DNA of 64,000 nucleotides, from positions 48,650-112,649 of the forward strand of contig DAOTUU010000007.1 of NCBI GenBank assembly GCA_034436555.1, in the 5' to 3' direction. The notes beneath the pieces are model-generated. The model had not been told where the DNA came from. It made no database searches and saw only the letters and a program-made list of their open reading frames with translations. Made by a program: the position numbers and the translations under genes. This stretch comes from JAFMJV01 sp034436555 (GTDB taxonomy: Bacteria > Chloroflexota > Limnocylindria > Limnocylindrales > CSP1-4). Shown here one piece after another: positions 50,729 to 59,147 of the stretch (the first letter of the stretch is position 1; each line of letters begins with the position of its first letter).

Positions 50729-52409
50729 GACCCGGTCCCCCGGCGCATCGCCGCTGGTCGCGCTGCTGCTGGCCATCGGGGGCGTCGTGGCGGCCACGCC
50801 CGCGTGGGCCTCGGGTCCGACCGTCACGAGGGTCCAGGGCACGGCCGCGCCGGCCCGCGTCACGGCCGCACGGGCCGTGCCCGCTCAGGTCCTGTCGGTG
50901 CCGCTCGTCGGCGCGCTGGCTCCGCGCGGTCTCGCGCCCGTCTCGGCGGCCCTCCCCGCGCCTGTGTTCGTCGGCCCGTCGCTGGTGCGTGACTGGGAGC
51001 GGGACATCTCGCCCGACGTGGCCGGGTCGGCCTACCCGTTCAATCGGGCGTTCGATCCGATCGTGGCCACCCATCCCACCGATGGAGACCGCATCGCGGT
51101 GCTCTACCACCGCTACCGGAGCGGATCGGGCTCCTGCACCTCCCTGTCCACGGGTCTGCGCGTCACGGGCGATGGCGGGGGCACCTGGCGCGAGGCCGCG
51201 GGTCTCCCGTGGGCGGGCTCGGGCCGCGCGCCGAACTGGCACGGCACGCTCGCCTGGGGGCCCGGTCCCAAGCCGGGCACGTCGAGGCTGTACTGGGCGG
51301 ACACCACCGTGCCGGGCTGCCCGTTCACCAGCCACCGCCTGTCGATCGCCTGGTCCGACGACCTCGGAGACACGTGGTCGCGGATGTGGCTGGAGGGGAA
51401 GCGGACCGCGACGCCCGACGGCGGGTACCCGGACATCACCGTGGACACCGACCCCGCCAGCCCCAACTTCGGCGTGGTCTACGCAGCCATCAACTGGTTC
51501 CCGCGCGGTCAGGAGCCGCACCTGCGCGTCGTCGCCTCCCGCGACTTCGGCGAGACCTGGACGGGCGTGGAGGTGCCACAGCTCAAGGGGAGGGCCGGGT
51601 ACCCGTTCGCCTACCGCATCGGCTACCGGCTGACGACCGGCCCGGACGGATCGGTGTATGTCACGTTCCACCAGTCGGACCGCACGGCGGGCGGCACCGG
51701 CTTCGGGCGCGAGTCATTCGGCATCGCCAGGCTGCGATACCGTCGTTCGGACGGCTCCCTCAGCGTGGTCCATCAGCGACGGCTGCGGACGCTGTCCATC
51801 AACTCGGTGGTGCTCGGAGCGCCCGCGCCCGGCAGCACGGACGACCAGCGACTCCGGCCGCGCTGGACCCACGGCACGGACGTGGACCCGGCGACCGGGC
51901 GCCTGTACGTGGCGATCGCGGACTACGACGCATCGCCCCCGGCCGGAGCGCGCGGGAGGGTCTTCGTCGGGCGATCCGACGACCAGGGTCGGACCTGGCG
52001 CTGGACCACGCTGCCGGAGCTGCCGCTCGTGGGCGGTCGCCGGCAGTCCGCGCACAAGCCGACGCTCGTCGTGGGCGACGGCTTCGTGTTCGTCGGCCTG
52101 CACGGGCTGGTCGATGCGCCATGGGGCACCAGCCCGCGGGCCGGCCTGGCGACCGTGGGCGACTACTGGACCTGGTCCACCGACGGCGGCGCCACGTTCG
52201 CGACGCCCACCGCGATCGCCCGCAGGCGCTGGGACCTCGAGGCGCTGGCCCGGGCCGGCAATCGAGCCGGCCTGCGCGACCGCGCCGCGCTCACCGCCGA
52301 CGGACGCGTGGTGTACGTCTACGGCGACGGCCGCAAGGCGCGACCGGCACCGTCCTCCCGAGAGGGATGGAGCTCCATCCGCATCGCCCGGTTCTCGCCC
52401 GCGCGCTGA
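50715..52409 (+). CDS. Secreted BNR/sialidase-like beta-propeller protein
   Basis: 564 residues from GTG 50715; ATG 50673 is an upstream alternative, but GTG places the signal peptide (PLVALLLAIGGVVAATPAWAS) near the N-terminus. Asp-boxes: TGDGGGTW, SDDLGDTW, SRDFGETW, SDDQGRTW and STDGGATF, i.e. five blades. FDPIVATHP, YPDITVDTDP and DQRLRPRWTHGTDVDP are typical of secreted sialidase-like proteins. The catalytic Arg triad is not obvious. It is translationally coupled to the SGNH gene, so both may modify the same glycan. Confidence 0.8.
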   Translation: MRWTRTRSPGASPLVALLLAIGGVVAATPAWASGPTVTRVQGTAAPARVTAARAVPAQVLSVPLVGALAPRGLAPVSAALPAPVFVGPSLVRDWERDISPDVAGSAYPFNRAFDPIVATHPTDGDRIAVLYHRYRSGSGSCTSLSTGLRVTGDGGGTWREAAGLPWAGSGRAPNWHGTLAWGPGPKPGTSRLYWADTTVPGCPFTSHRLSIAWSDDLGDTWSRMWLEGKRTATPDGGYPDITVDTDPASPNFGVVYAAINWFPRGQEPHLRVVASRDFGETWTGVEVPQLKGRAGYPFAYRIGYRLTTGPDGSVYVTFHQSDRTAGGTGFGRESFGIARLRYRRSDGSLSVVHQRRLRTLSINSVVLGAPAPGSTDDQRLRPRWTHGTDVDPATGRLYVAIADYDASPPAGARGRVFVGRSDDQGRTWRWTTLPELPLVGGRRQSAHKPTLVVGDGFVFVGLHGLVDAPWGTSPRAGLATVGDYWTWSTDGGATFATPTAIARRRWDLEALARAGNRAGLRDRAALTADGRVVYVYGDGRKARPAPSSREGWSSIRIARFSPAR

Positions 52410-52423
52410 GCGCGGATCCCCGG

Positions 52424-53827
52424 TCAGAAGTCGGCGCTGCCCGGCGTTCGGGGGAAGGGGATGACGTCGCGGATGTTGGCCATGCCCGTGGCGTAGGCGA
52501 TCGCCCGGTCGAACCCCAGGCCGAAGCCCGCGTGCGGGACCGTGCCGTACCGGCGCAGGTCGCGGTACCACCAGTACGGCTCGGCGTCCAGACCCACCTC
52601 CGCGATGCGCGCGTCCAGCACGTCCAGGCGCTCCTCGCGCTGGCTGCCGCCCACGATCTCGCCGATGCCCGGCGCCAGGACGTCCATCGCGGCGACCGTT
52701 CGCCCATCGTCGTTGAGGCGCATGTAGAACGCCTTGATCGCCTTGGGATAGTCCGTGACGACCACCGGCCGCTGGACGTGCTCCTCGCACAGGTACCGCT
52801 CGTGCTCCGCCTGGAGCGCGGCGCCCCACGACACCGGGAACTCCCAGCTGCGGCCCGCGCGCTCCAGGATCGCGATCGCCTCGGTGTAGGTCATCCGCTC
52901 GAAGGGTGAGGTGACGAGGTGCTCCAGGCGGGTCACGGCCGCCGGGTCGATGCGCTCCGCGAAGAACGCCATGTCGTCCGCGCGCTCGTCCAGCAACGCC
53001 CGGAAGCTCGCCTTCAGCAGGTCCTCCGCCAGGTCGGCGTCGTCGGACAGGTCGGCGAAGGCGATCTCCGGCTCCACCATCCAGAACTCCGCGAGGTGCC
53101 GGCTGGTGTTGGAGTTCTCCGCCCGGAACGTGGGTCCGAAGGTGTACACGTTCGTGAGCGCCAGGCAGTAGGTCTCCACGTTCAGCTGCCCGGACACCGT
53201 CAGATACGCCGGCTTGCCGAAGAAGTCCTGGGCGAAGTCCACCGCCCCCTCGGAGGTTCGCGGCAGGTTCGCGAGATCGAGCGTGGACACCCGGAACAGT
53301 TCGCCCGCGCCCTCCGCGTCCGCCGCGGTGATCATGGGCGTGTGGATCCACGCGAAGCCGTGCTCGTCGAAGTAGCGGTGGATGGCCATCGCGAGCGTGT
53401 GCCGGACCCGGGCCATGGCGCCGAACGTGTTCGTGCGCGAGCGCAGGTGGGCCACCTCGCGGAGGTATTCGAAGGAATGGCGCTTGGCGGAGACGGGATA
53501 CGTGTCCGGGTCGTCCACCCAGCCCACCACCTCGATGGCGCTCGCCTGGACCTCCACCGACTGGCCCTTGCCCTGGGACGCCGAGAGCGTGCCCCGGACG
53601 GTCACGGCACAGCCCGTGGTGAGGCGCAGCACGTCCGTCTCGTAGTTGGGCAGCGTGGCCGGGGCGACGACCTGGATGGCGTCGAACGCGGAGCCGTCGT
53701 GGACCGCGACGAAGCTGAGGCCCGCCTTGGAGTCGCGGCGCGTGCGCACCCAGCCCTGGACCGTGACCTCGCCACCCACTGGCGGGCGCCCGGCGAGGAT
53801 GTCCTGGACGCGGTTCGCGGTGCGCAT
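52424..53827 (-). CDS. asnS: Asparaginyl-tRNA synthetase
   Basis: 467 residues, class IIb. OB-fold anticodon domain (about 20-105; VTVQGWVRTRRDSKAGLSFV). Catalytic domain: motif 1 around FDEHGFAWIHTPMI, motif 2 FRAENSNTSRHLAEFWMVEPE, motif 3 GFGLGFDRAIAYATG. The motif-2 region and the YNSNTSRH-like variant favour AsnRS over AspRS. An own AsnRS means Asn-tRNA need not be made by GatCAB. CAGGAGAC is the ribosome binding site before ATG 53827. Confidence 0.95.
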   Translation of the reverse strand: MRTANRVQDILAGRPPVGGEVTVQGWVRTRRDSKAGLSFVAVHDGSAFDAIQVVAPATLPNYETDVLRLTTGCAVTVRGTLSASQGKGQSVEVQASAIEVVGWVDDPDTYPVSAKRHSFEYLREVAHLRSRTNTFGAMARVRHTLAMAIHRYFDEHGFAWIHTPMITAADAEGAGELFRVSTLDLANLPRTSEGAVDFAQDFFGKPAYLTVSGQLNVETYCLALTNVYTFGPTFRAENSNTSRHLAEFWMVEPEIAFADLSDDADLAEDLLKASFRALLDERADDMAFFAERIDPAAVTRLEHLVTSPFERMTYTEAIAILERAGRSWEFPVSWGAALQAEHERYLCEEHVQRPVVVTDYPKAIKAFYMRLNDDGRTVAAMDVLAPGIGEIVGGSQREERLDVLDARIAEVGLDAEPYWWYRDLRRYGTVPHAGFGLGFDRAIAYATGMANIRDVIPFPRTPGSADF

Positions 53828-53998
53828 GGCGGTGTCTCCTGGGTCCCGGGGCGGCGCGGGGCGGCCGCGCGCTCAGGATGCACGATGCCTCCGTGGCGCG
53901 TCCCCGGGGGCACCCGGTATCCTGACGCGACCGACCCGCCGCGAGGGGCGTCGGGTTCGCGACCACCCCCCGTTGCGGAGGATCTCGGCCTCGTGAGG

Positions 53999-54610
53999 AT
54001 GCCTGTCGCCCGGTTGCTCCCGTCGCTCGTGCCCGCAGGCACGATGGTCGTCGCCATGGACGGGATCCAGCCGAGGACCGATGCCATCGCCCTCTCCTGG
54101 CTGGAGCCCGATGCCCCTGCATCGGTGACCGCGCGGGCCTTCTCGCTGCGCTCGACGTCGCAGCGCGCGGTCTCGAAGCGCGCGGTCTCGAGGCACGCGG
54201 CCCGGGCCGGAGGGAGCACCGGGGCGCGCCTGGTGCAGGGGGTGGCCGATGAGAACGGCTGCCACGCCCTGTCCGTGCGCCGCGGCGGCAAGGTCCTGCT
54301 GCGCATCCCCTCGCACCGCACGAACTGCTGCGGCGGCATCCGGATCCACACCAAGGGTCGCTACATGCGCACGTCGCCGGTGCCCCTGATGCAGCGGTTC
54401 GCGGTGGCGGGCCGGCGGATGGCCACGACCGGCGCGGACGGCGGGGGCCGGGAGCTGTGGCTCCGTGACTCCCGGATGATGCGCCTGGACCTGCGCCCCG
54501 GATCCCGGAGCTCCAACCCGCGGGACTTCCGGGAGCACGGCCGGGGCAGGGTGCGCTTCGTCGCCGAGGTGACCGACGGGACGATCGCGGGGACGCACAA
54601 GGTCCGATAG
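53999..54610 (+). CDS. Hypothetical protein (203 aa)
   Basis: Third positions are almost all G or C throughout, a coding signature of this genome. Start ATG 53999; GTG 53993 is possible. The sequence is basic and shows a Cys-Cys pair in RTNCCGGIRI and a possible duplicated unit (RAVSKRAVSRHAA) from a tandem repeat. No signal peptide, membrane helix or known motif. TATCCT at 53919-53924 could be the -10. A ribosome binding site for the next gene follows within 12 nt of the stop, so the two are linked. I do not recognise a family. Confidence 0.55.
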   Translation: MPVARLLPSLVPAGTMVVAMDGIQPRTDAIALSWLEPDAPASVTARAFSLRSTSQRAVSKRAVSRHAARAGGSTGARLVQGVADENGCHALSVRRGGKVLLRIPSHRTNCCGGIRIHTKGRYMRTSPVPLMQRFAVAGRRMATTGADGGGRELWLRDSRMMRLDLRPGSRSSNPRDFREHGRGRVRFVAEVTDGTIAGTHKVR

Positions 54611-54621
54611 GAGGTAGTCGG

Positions 54622-54918
54622 GTGAGCGTGGTGGTGGTGAATCGGCTCACGTTCCGCGTGCCGGTGGATGACGTGATCCCCGCGGTCCGGGAGCGCTTTC
54701 CGACGGTGTTCGATGCCTGCCCTGGCTTCGAGCGCTTCGAACTGCTGAAGGTCGGCGAGATGACGGCGATCGTGCTCATCCACTGGGCCGACGCCCAGTC
54801 TGCCACCGATGGCGCGGCCCGCATCGGCCCCACCGTGTTCCGCGAGGTCGTCGGACCGCTGCTGGCCGCCGACCAGGTGCGCGAGGTGGGCCCCGTCGTG
54901 GTTGTGCACCCAAGCTGA
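54622..54918 (+). CDS. Antibiotic biosynthesis monooxygenase-like (ABM) domain protein
   Basis: 98 residues from GTG 54622, with GGAGG 10-14 nt upstream. Ferredoxin-like single-domain pattern: VVVVNRLTFRVPVDD, FPTVFDACPGFERFELL, MTAIVLIHWADAQSATDG. The ABM family includes small cofactor-free monooxygenases and haem-degrading enzymes; this one lacks obvious haem ligands. Function unknown. Confidence 0.75.
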   Translation: MSVVVVNRLTFRVPVDDVIPAVRERFPTVFDACPGFERFELLKVGEMTAIVLIHWADAQSATDGAARIGPTVFREVVGPLLAADQVREVGPVVVVHPS

Positions 54919-54973
54919 CCGGAAGGCATCCGTCAGCCGGCATGGACGAGCCGTCTGTCGCGACTCAAGACGA

Positions 54974-55049
54974 TGGTGGAGATGAGGGGACTCGAACCCC
55001 TGACCCCTGCGATGCGAACGCAGTGCTCTCCCAGCTGAGCTACATCCCC
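54974..55049 (-). tRNA. tRNA-Ala (anticodon CGC), CCA encoded
   Basis: 76 nt on the minus strand. Acceptor GGGGATG with CATCTCC and the alanine pair G3-U70, discriminator A, encoded CCA. Anticodon stem CTGCG/CGCAG, loop TTCGCAT, anticodon CGC, reading GCG. D-arm GCTCAGCTGGGAGAGC as in tRNA-Ala(GGC). Confidence 0.97.
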
Positions 55050-55091
55050 ACGGACGCGCGACCCGGGCGCTGGGCTCCGGGCGGCGGACGA

Positions 55092-55097
55092 AGTATA
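55092..55097 (-). promoter_or_regulatory. -10 of tRNA-Ala(CGC)
   Basis: TATACT on the minus strand, about 43 nt before the tRNA 5' end; no clear -35. Confidence 0.45.
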
Positions 55098-55190
55098 GCG
55101 ACAATCCCCTCGAACCGGTCCGGCACAGAAGCCGGACACGCCGATGTCCGCCGGGGCCGTCCCGGCGGGCATCGGGCTCGATCTGGTGGA

Positions 55191-55950
55191 TCAGTCGGCG
55201 GCGTGGAAGATGCCGCGCGGCGTCGAAACGTGGCTGGCGAGGAGGTCGGCCGCGCCGGCGAGCGCGATGTCGCTCACGCGGGCCGAGCCGACGGGCTGCT
55301 CGGTCCACGAGGGGCCCGTGTAGACCCAGCTGCCCGCGGTGCCCGCGGTGGTGCCGCCCACGGCGACCCGGACCTTGGCGTCGGCGATGCGCGTCCATGG
55401 CGCCGATGCGACCCGTGACCTTCACGCCGGCCCACGTGGCGCCGCCCTTGCCGCGCAGGAACACGCCGTCATTCGCGGTCCCGGCCGGGTCGGAGACGAA
55501 CAGCACCACCGGGCCGCCCGCGGGGTTGATGAGCATCACGGGGCGGCGGTCCGCGGCCGTGCTGCCGGTCACGGTGTCGACGCTGAAGGTGCCGGTCTTC
55601 GTCGCCGCGAAGGCGACCTTGACGGCCCCATCCTCGAACGCGATGCGGGCCCTGCCAGTACTGGTGATGGCGATCGAGGGGTCTGGCAGGCCCAGGCCCC
55701 CGATGCCGGTCGCCGCCTTCTTGGTCGTCCAGCTGCCGCTGGCGTCCGTCTTGAGCCACAGCGTGCCGGGGTCGGCGTCGAGACCGACCATGCCCGTCAG
55801 GAACGCGAGGTAGCGCTTGCTGGCGTGGATCGCGAGGTCCGGCGCGAACGAGCCGTATCGGGCGGCCATCACCGGGGCCGGGAACGTGCCCCGGGCGCGG
55901 CCACGGTCGTTGACCCACATCACGCCCCTGACGCAGGGGCAGTCGAAGCC
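55191..55950 (-). pseudogene. Remnant of a secreted repeat protein, truncated and frameshifted
   Basis: One frame (55950 to about 55400) reads HDGGFDCPCVRGVMWVNDRGRARGTF and on to VKVTGRIGA; the other (about 55398 to the TGA at 55191) continues WTRIADAKVRVAVGG to PRGIFHAAD. Both have the same Gly/Ala/Thr-rich, strand-repeat composition (for example FAPDLAIHASKRYLAF, PDPSIAITSTGRARIAFEDG), so a 1-nt indel at about 55395-55400 split one gene. The 5' end is missing: at 55950 the frame has a stop and the upstream sequence belongs to a response regulator. It looks like the C-terminal part of a beta-propeller-type exported protein. Confidence 0.75.
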
Positions 55951-56243
55951 GCCGTCGTGAGCATCAGGATGGGCAGCGGGTCCTGCGCGGAGCGGACGGC
56001 ACGCGCCACCGCGAGGCCGTCGGTCTCGGGCAGCATCACGTCCAGGACCACCAGCGCCGGCAGCTCCTCACGGATGCGCCGGAGGGCGTCGCGGCCGTCG
56101 TGCGCCGCGATCACGGGGTACCCCTCGCGCTCCAGGTAGGCCCGCACGAGGGCCACGATCTTGCGGTCGTCGTCCACGACGAGGATGGGGCCGGTGGCGG
56201 CTGGCCGGTCGGTGCCGGTGCGGCTGGGCATCGGGGTGGGCAT
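55920..56243 (-). pseudogene. Truncated response-regulator receiver domain
   Basis: From ATG 56243: VDDDRKIVALVRAYLEREGYPVIAAHDGRDALRRIREELPALVVLDVMLPETDGLAVARAVRSAQDPLPILMLT is a good receiver domain (acidic pair DDD, phospho-acceptor Asp in VLDVMLP, switch Thr in ILMLT). At about 55955 it stops matching: TAASTAPASGA and a stop replace the expected K-containing beta5 and the whole DNA-binding domain. The break coincides with the 5' boundary of the neighbouring remnant. Not functional as a regulator. Confidence 0.8.
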
Positions 56244-56375
56244 CGTGGCGTCCGAGCGTGCGTCCGCGACGTGACGCTCGTGTGACGCGCCAGGCCCTGG
56301 GCGATGAGCGCGGGGCCCGGCCTCGGGACGGATGTCCGAGATGACGACATGACCGGGCGACCTGCCAGGTCGCAG

Positions 56376-56565
56376 CGGGTCGGCCGCAGGGCGGACGAGT
56401 GTGGGTGGGACACCGACCTGGCCAGATGTCGGAACGGTCCGACACAAGCCAGGTGTGACCCGGCTGATGTCGGACCAGTGCGACCGGTGGCAGGGAATGC
56501 GGTGGTTCGCGCCCGCTAGCGTCGCCCCGGGGCGACATCTGGCAGGGTCGCCGCGGGTACGGTCA
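56376..56565 (-). repeat. Dispersed intergenic repeat, copy B
   Basis: Reverse complement of copy A (141-345), with the same order of conserved blocks. The 455-bp gap 56244-56698 between the response-regulator remnant and imuA consists of this repeat and the imuA promoter. An RR-remnant and an HTH gene end are thus each next to one copy. Confidence 0.75.
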
Positions 56566-56659
56566 GGCCGGCGCGACTTCTATCCAGGTGGGGCGGCGAC
56601 CGGCCCGATCCGGGCCTCGACCCAGGGCCCGATCCGGCTCCGGACCGGGTGTTCGGCCC

Positions 56660-56688
56660 TTGACGATTTAGAACAGGCGTTCTAGGAT
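56660..56688 (+). promoter_or_regulatory. imuA promoter with embedded LexA (SOS) box
   Basis: TTGACG (56660-56665) and TAGGAT (56683-56688) have ideal 17-bp spacing. TAGAAC-AGGC-GTTCTA (56669-56684) is a perfect palindrome of the GAAC-N4-GTTC type (the Gram-positive/Chloroflexota LexA box) lying in the spacer, overlapping the -10. LexA binding would occlude polymerase. Confidence 0.9.
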
Positions 56689-56698
56689 TCGGCGAGCC

Positions 56699-57562
56699 AT
56701 GGAACGGCCCGTCGCCTCGCTGGACATCGCGCTCGCCACCCTCCGCAGTCGGTGGGGGAGCGCGGCCGTGCGGCTCGGCAACGGTGATGAGGCGGCATCC
56801 CCGGGGCGTGCCCTCCCCGCGGATGCCGCACGCGTGCATGGGGCGCTGGCGCTCGTGACAGACCCCTTGGACGCACCCCGGGAGCGGCCGGGCCCGCTCG
56901 CGCCACTGCCGGACGATCTCGTCTCCACCGGGTTCCCGGCGCTGGACGCGATCCTCGGCGTGGCGGGCCTGCCGCGGGAGGCGAGTGCCAGCCTCCGCGG
57001 GGACCTCTCCAGCGGCAAGACCACGATCGCGCTCCGGTGCGCTGCGGAGGCGCAGGTCCGGGGCGCGATCGTGGCCTACCTGGACCTCGCGCGCGCGTTC
57101 GATCCGGTGGAGGCGGTGGCGCGCGGCGTGGACCTGCGCTGGCTGCTCGTGGTGCGTCCCGCTGACGTGCCGGAGGGGTTCAGCCTCGCAGGCGCGCTGC
57201 TCGCGGGTCGGGCCGTGGACCTGCTCATCGTGGACCTGCCCTCGCGCCTGCCCGCGCGCACGGAGGAATCGCTCCGTCGGCTCGCCGTGCACGCCCGGCG
57301 CGTGGGGGTGCGGCTGCTCGTGCTGGAGCCCACCTCGCTGCCCGGACCCCTCCATGGAACGCTCGCGGAGGCCACCGGCCTGCGCCTGGAGCTGGAGCGA
57401 CGGGGCTGGATCCGGCTGGGTCGGGACATCGTGGGCCAGCACACCCGGATCGTCGTCGCCAAGAACCGTCACGGCCCGCCCGGCCGCCGCGTGGACCTGG
57501 AGATCCACTACCTGGCGGACGGGGACCGCGCGCTCGCGTCCCATCGCCACGCCGTCACCTGA
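56699..57562 (+). CDS. imuA: ImuA-like RecA-fold protein of the mutasome
   Basis: 287 residues from ATG 56699. A RecA/ImuA-type ATP-binding fold: Walker A GDLSSGKT (residues 101-108), a Walker-B-like strand LLIVDLPSRLPART, and VGQHTRIVVAKNRHGPPGRRVDLEI at the C-terminus. ImuA assists ImuB and DnaE2 in mutagenic translesion synthesis after DNA damage. Expression is LexA controlled. imuB starts 55 nt later. Confidence 0.88.
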   Translation: MERPVASLDIALATLRSRWGSAAVRLGNGDEAASPGRALPADAARVHGALALVTDPLDAPRERPGPLAPLPDDLVSTGFPALDAILGVAGLPREASASLRGDLSSGKTTIALRCAAEAQVRGAIVAYLDLARAFDPVEAVARGVDLRWLLVVRPADVPEGFSLAGALLAGRAVDLLIVDLPSRLPARTEESLRRLAVHARRVGVRLLVLEPTSLPGPLHGTLAEATGLRLELERRGWIRLGRDIVGQHTRIVVAKNRHGPPGRRVDLEIHYLADGDRALASHRHAVT

Positions 57563-57617
57563 CCCCTCCGGATCCGCTCATCGACCGACCCAGACCCGCC
57601 ACGGATCACTGTCGCCC

Positions 57618-58892
57618 ATGCGCCTGCTGTACCTCGACTGGCCACATCTTCCCCTGCGCCTGGAGCTGGAACGGCAGACCGGGTGGACGGGTCCGGTCCC
57701 GGAGCTCATCGTGCTCGGCGGCCGGCCGTGGGAACCCGGCGTCGTGCTGGACTGCAGCATCGCGGCCGCACGCCTCGGGGTCCGGCGCGGGCAGCCCCTG
57801 GGCACCGCGCACAACCTGGTCCCGGAGGCGGCCTTCCTGCCCGCGGACCGGGGCCTCTACGAGGAGGCGATGGAAGCTGCGCTGCGTCGCCTGGCGGACC
57901 TGACGCCGGCGGTGGAGGGGACCACCCACCCGGACGGTCCCACCTTCGGCCAGGTCTTCACGGGCATCGAGGGACTGGGCCGTCTGTGGGGTGCCGAGCC
58001 GGCGCTCGTGGACCGGGCGATCGCGCTGCTGGCGCCGGTCCTGCCGGGCGCGCCGCGCGCGGGTGCCGGCAACACCCGCTTCGGGGCGCGGGCCGCCGCG
58101 ATCGTGGGGGAGGGTCGATTTCGGGCGGTGCCGGTGGGCGGCCGGGAGGCGGAGGCGGCCTTCCTGGCGCCGCTGCCCATCGGGCTGCTGCCCGCGGATG
58201 CGGAGAGCCGCGAGCGGTTCCGGTTGTTCGGGTTGACCCGGATCGGAGAGCTCGCGGCGCTCGATCGCTCGGCCGTGGTGGCGCGCTTCGGAACGCCCGG
58301 CGGCGAGCTGCACGACCTCGCCCGGGGCCTGGACGGACGGCCGCTGCGGCCTCGCCGGCCGGTGGAGCGGCTCCACGCGGAGGTCCAGCTGGAGCCGCCC
58401 GTGGACACCCTGGAACCGCTTCGATTCGTGCTCCGGCACCTCTGCGGCGCCCTCTGCGAGCAGCTCGCGGCGCGAGGTTCCGGGGCGGCCCGGGCCGTCC
58501 TGGACGTGGTCCCCGAACGCGGCGAGCCGATGCGCCACGAGCAGGCGCTGCCGGAGCCGTCGGCGGCCTCGGAGCTGCTGGAACGGCTGTTGATGGCCCG
58601 CCTGGAGGCGGCACCGCCCGTGGGCTCGGTGGAGCGGCTGCGACTGGAGCTGGACGGCACCGTGCCCGCCGCGGGCCAGCAGCTGGGCCTGTTCACGCCC
58701 CAGCTCGCCCGGGCCGCCCGGCTCGACTGGCAGCTGGCGGGGCTCGCCATCCGGTTCGGGCCGGACCGACTGCTCCGGGCTCGGCTGCTGGATCCGGATG
58801 CCCTGCTCGCCGCGGACCGGTTCACCTGGGGCGCCGCCGGTCCCGCGGGCCCCGCGGATCCGACGGGTCCCGCCAGGGAGGGCGCGCCGTGA
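57618..58892 (+). CDS. imuB: ImuB, catalytically inactive Y-family polymerase-like protein
   Basis: 424 residues. Y-family core with the first acidic motif reduced to LYLDWPHL (Asp7); the expected second catalytic segment (SIDE-type) reads VFTGIEGLGRLWG. ImuB proteins lack the full acid set and act as a scaffold that binds the beta clamp and recruits DnaE2. A clamp-binding candidate is QQLGLFTPQ, close to the QLxLF consensus, near residue 355. RELEP-type C-terminal repeats (VDTLEPLRFVLRHLCGALCEQL) follow the little-finger region. GTGA overlap with the next gene. Confidence 0.9.
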   Translation: MRLLYLDWPHLPLRLELERQTGWTGPVPELIVLGGRPWEPGVVLDCSIAAARLGVRRGQPLGTAHNLVPEAAFLPADRGLYEEAMEAALRRLADLTPAVEGTTHPDGPTFGQVFTGIEGLGRLWGAEPALVDRAIALLAPVLPGAPRAGAGNTRFGARAAAIVGEGRFRAVPVGGREAEAAFLAPLPIGLLPADAESRERFRLFGLTRIGELAALDRSAVVARFGTPGGELHDLARGLDGRPLRPRRPVERLHAEVQLEPPVDTLEPLRFVLRHLCGALCEQLAARGSGAARAVLDVVPERGEPMRHEQALPEPSAASELLERLLMARLEAAPPVGSVERLRLELDGTVPAAGQQLGLFTPQLARAARLDWQLAGLAIRFGPDRLLRARLLDPDALLAADRFTWGAAGPAGPADPTGPAREGAP

Positions 58893-59137
58893 CCCGGCTG
58901 CTGGGTCAGCTGCCCGTGATCGGCGTGGAGACCGATCCGCTCGGTCGGCCCGTGGAGCTGCGCTGGCCGGGTGTGCGGGAGCCCGTGGAGGTGTGCAACC
59001 ACTGGCGCGTGGAGGAGGCCTGGTGGCGTCGGCCGCTGCTGCGTGACTACTACAAGGTGGCGGGACCGCGCCTGCTGGCGCTCGTCTACCGGGACGGCGT
59101 GGATGGTTCGTGGCACCTGGAGCGGCTCTATGACTGA
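58889..59137 (+). CDS. DUF6504-like small protein of the imu operon
   Basis: 82 residues from GTG 58889. PVELRWPGVREPVEVCNHWRVEEAWWRRPLLRDYYKVAGPRLLALVYRDGVDGSWHLERLYD has the W/Y-rich two-strand pattern of DUF6504 proteins that accompany imuB in high-GC bacteria. Its regular place after imuB implies a role in the mutasome, perhaps binding ImuB or DnaE2. Function is not known. Confidence 0.8.
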   Translation: MTRLLGQLPVIGVETDPLGRPVELRWPGVREPVEVCNHWRVEEAWWRRPLLRDYYKVAGPRLLALVYRDGVDGSWHLERLYD

Positions 59138-59147
59138 CCACGCAAGA

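Noticed and set aside
53602..54354. A 250-codon open frame on the minus strand opposite the gene at 53999.
   Set aside because: Its composition is Arg/Pro/Ala-rich with no conserved motif, and the plus frame has the G/C third-position bias and a linked downstream gene. It is an antisense shadow.
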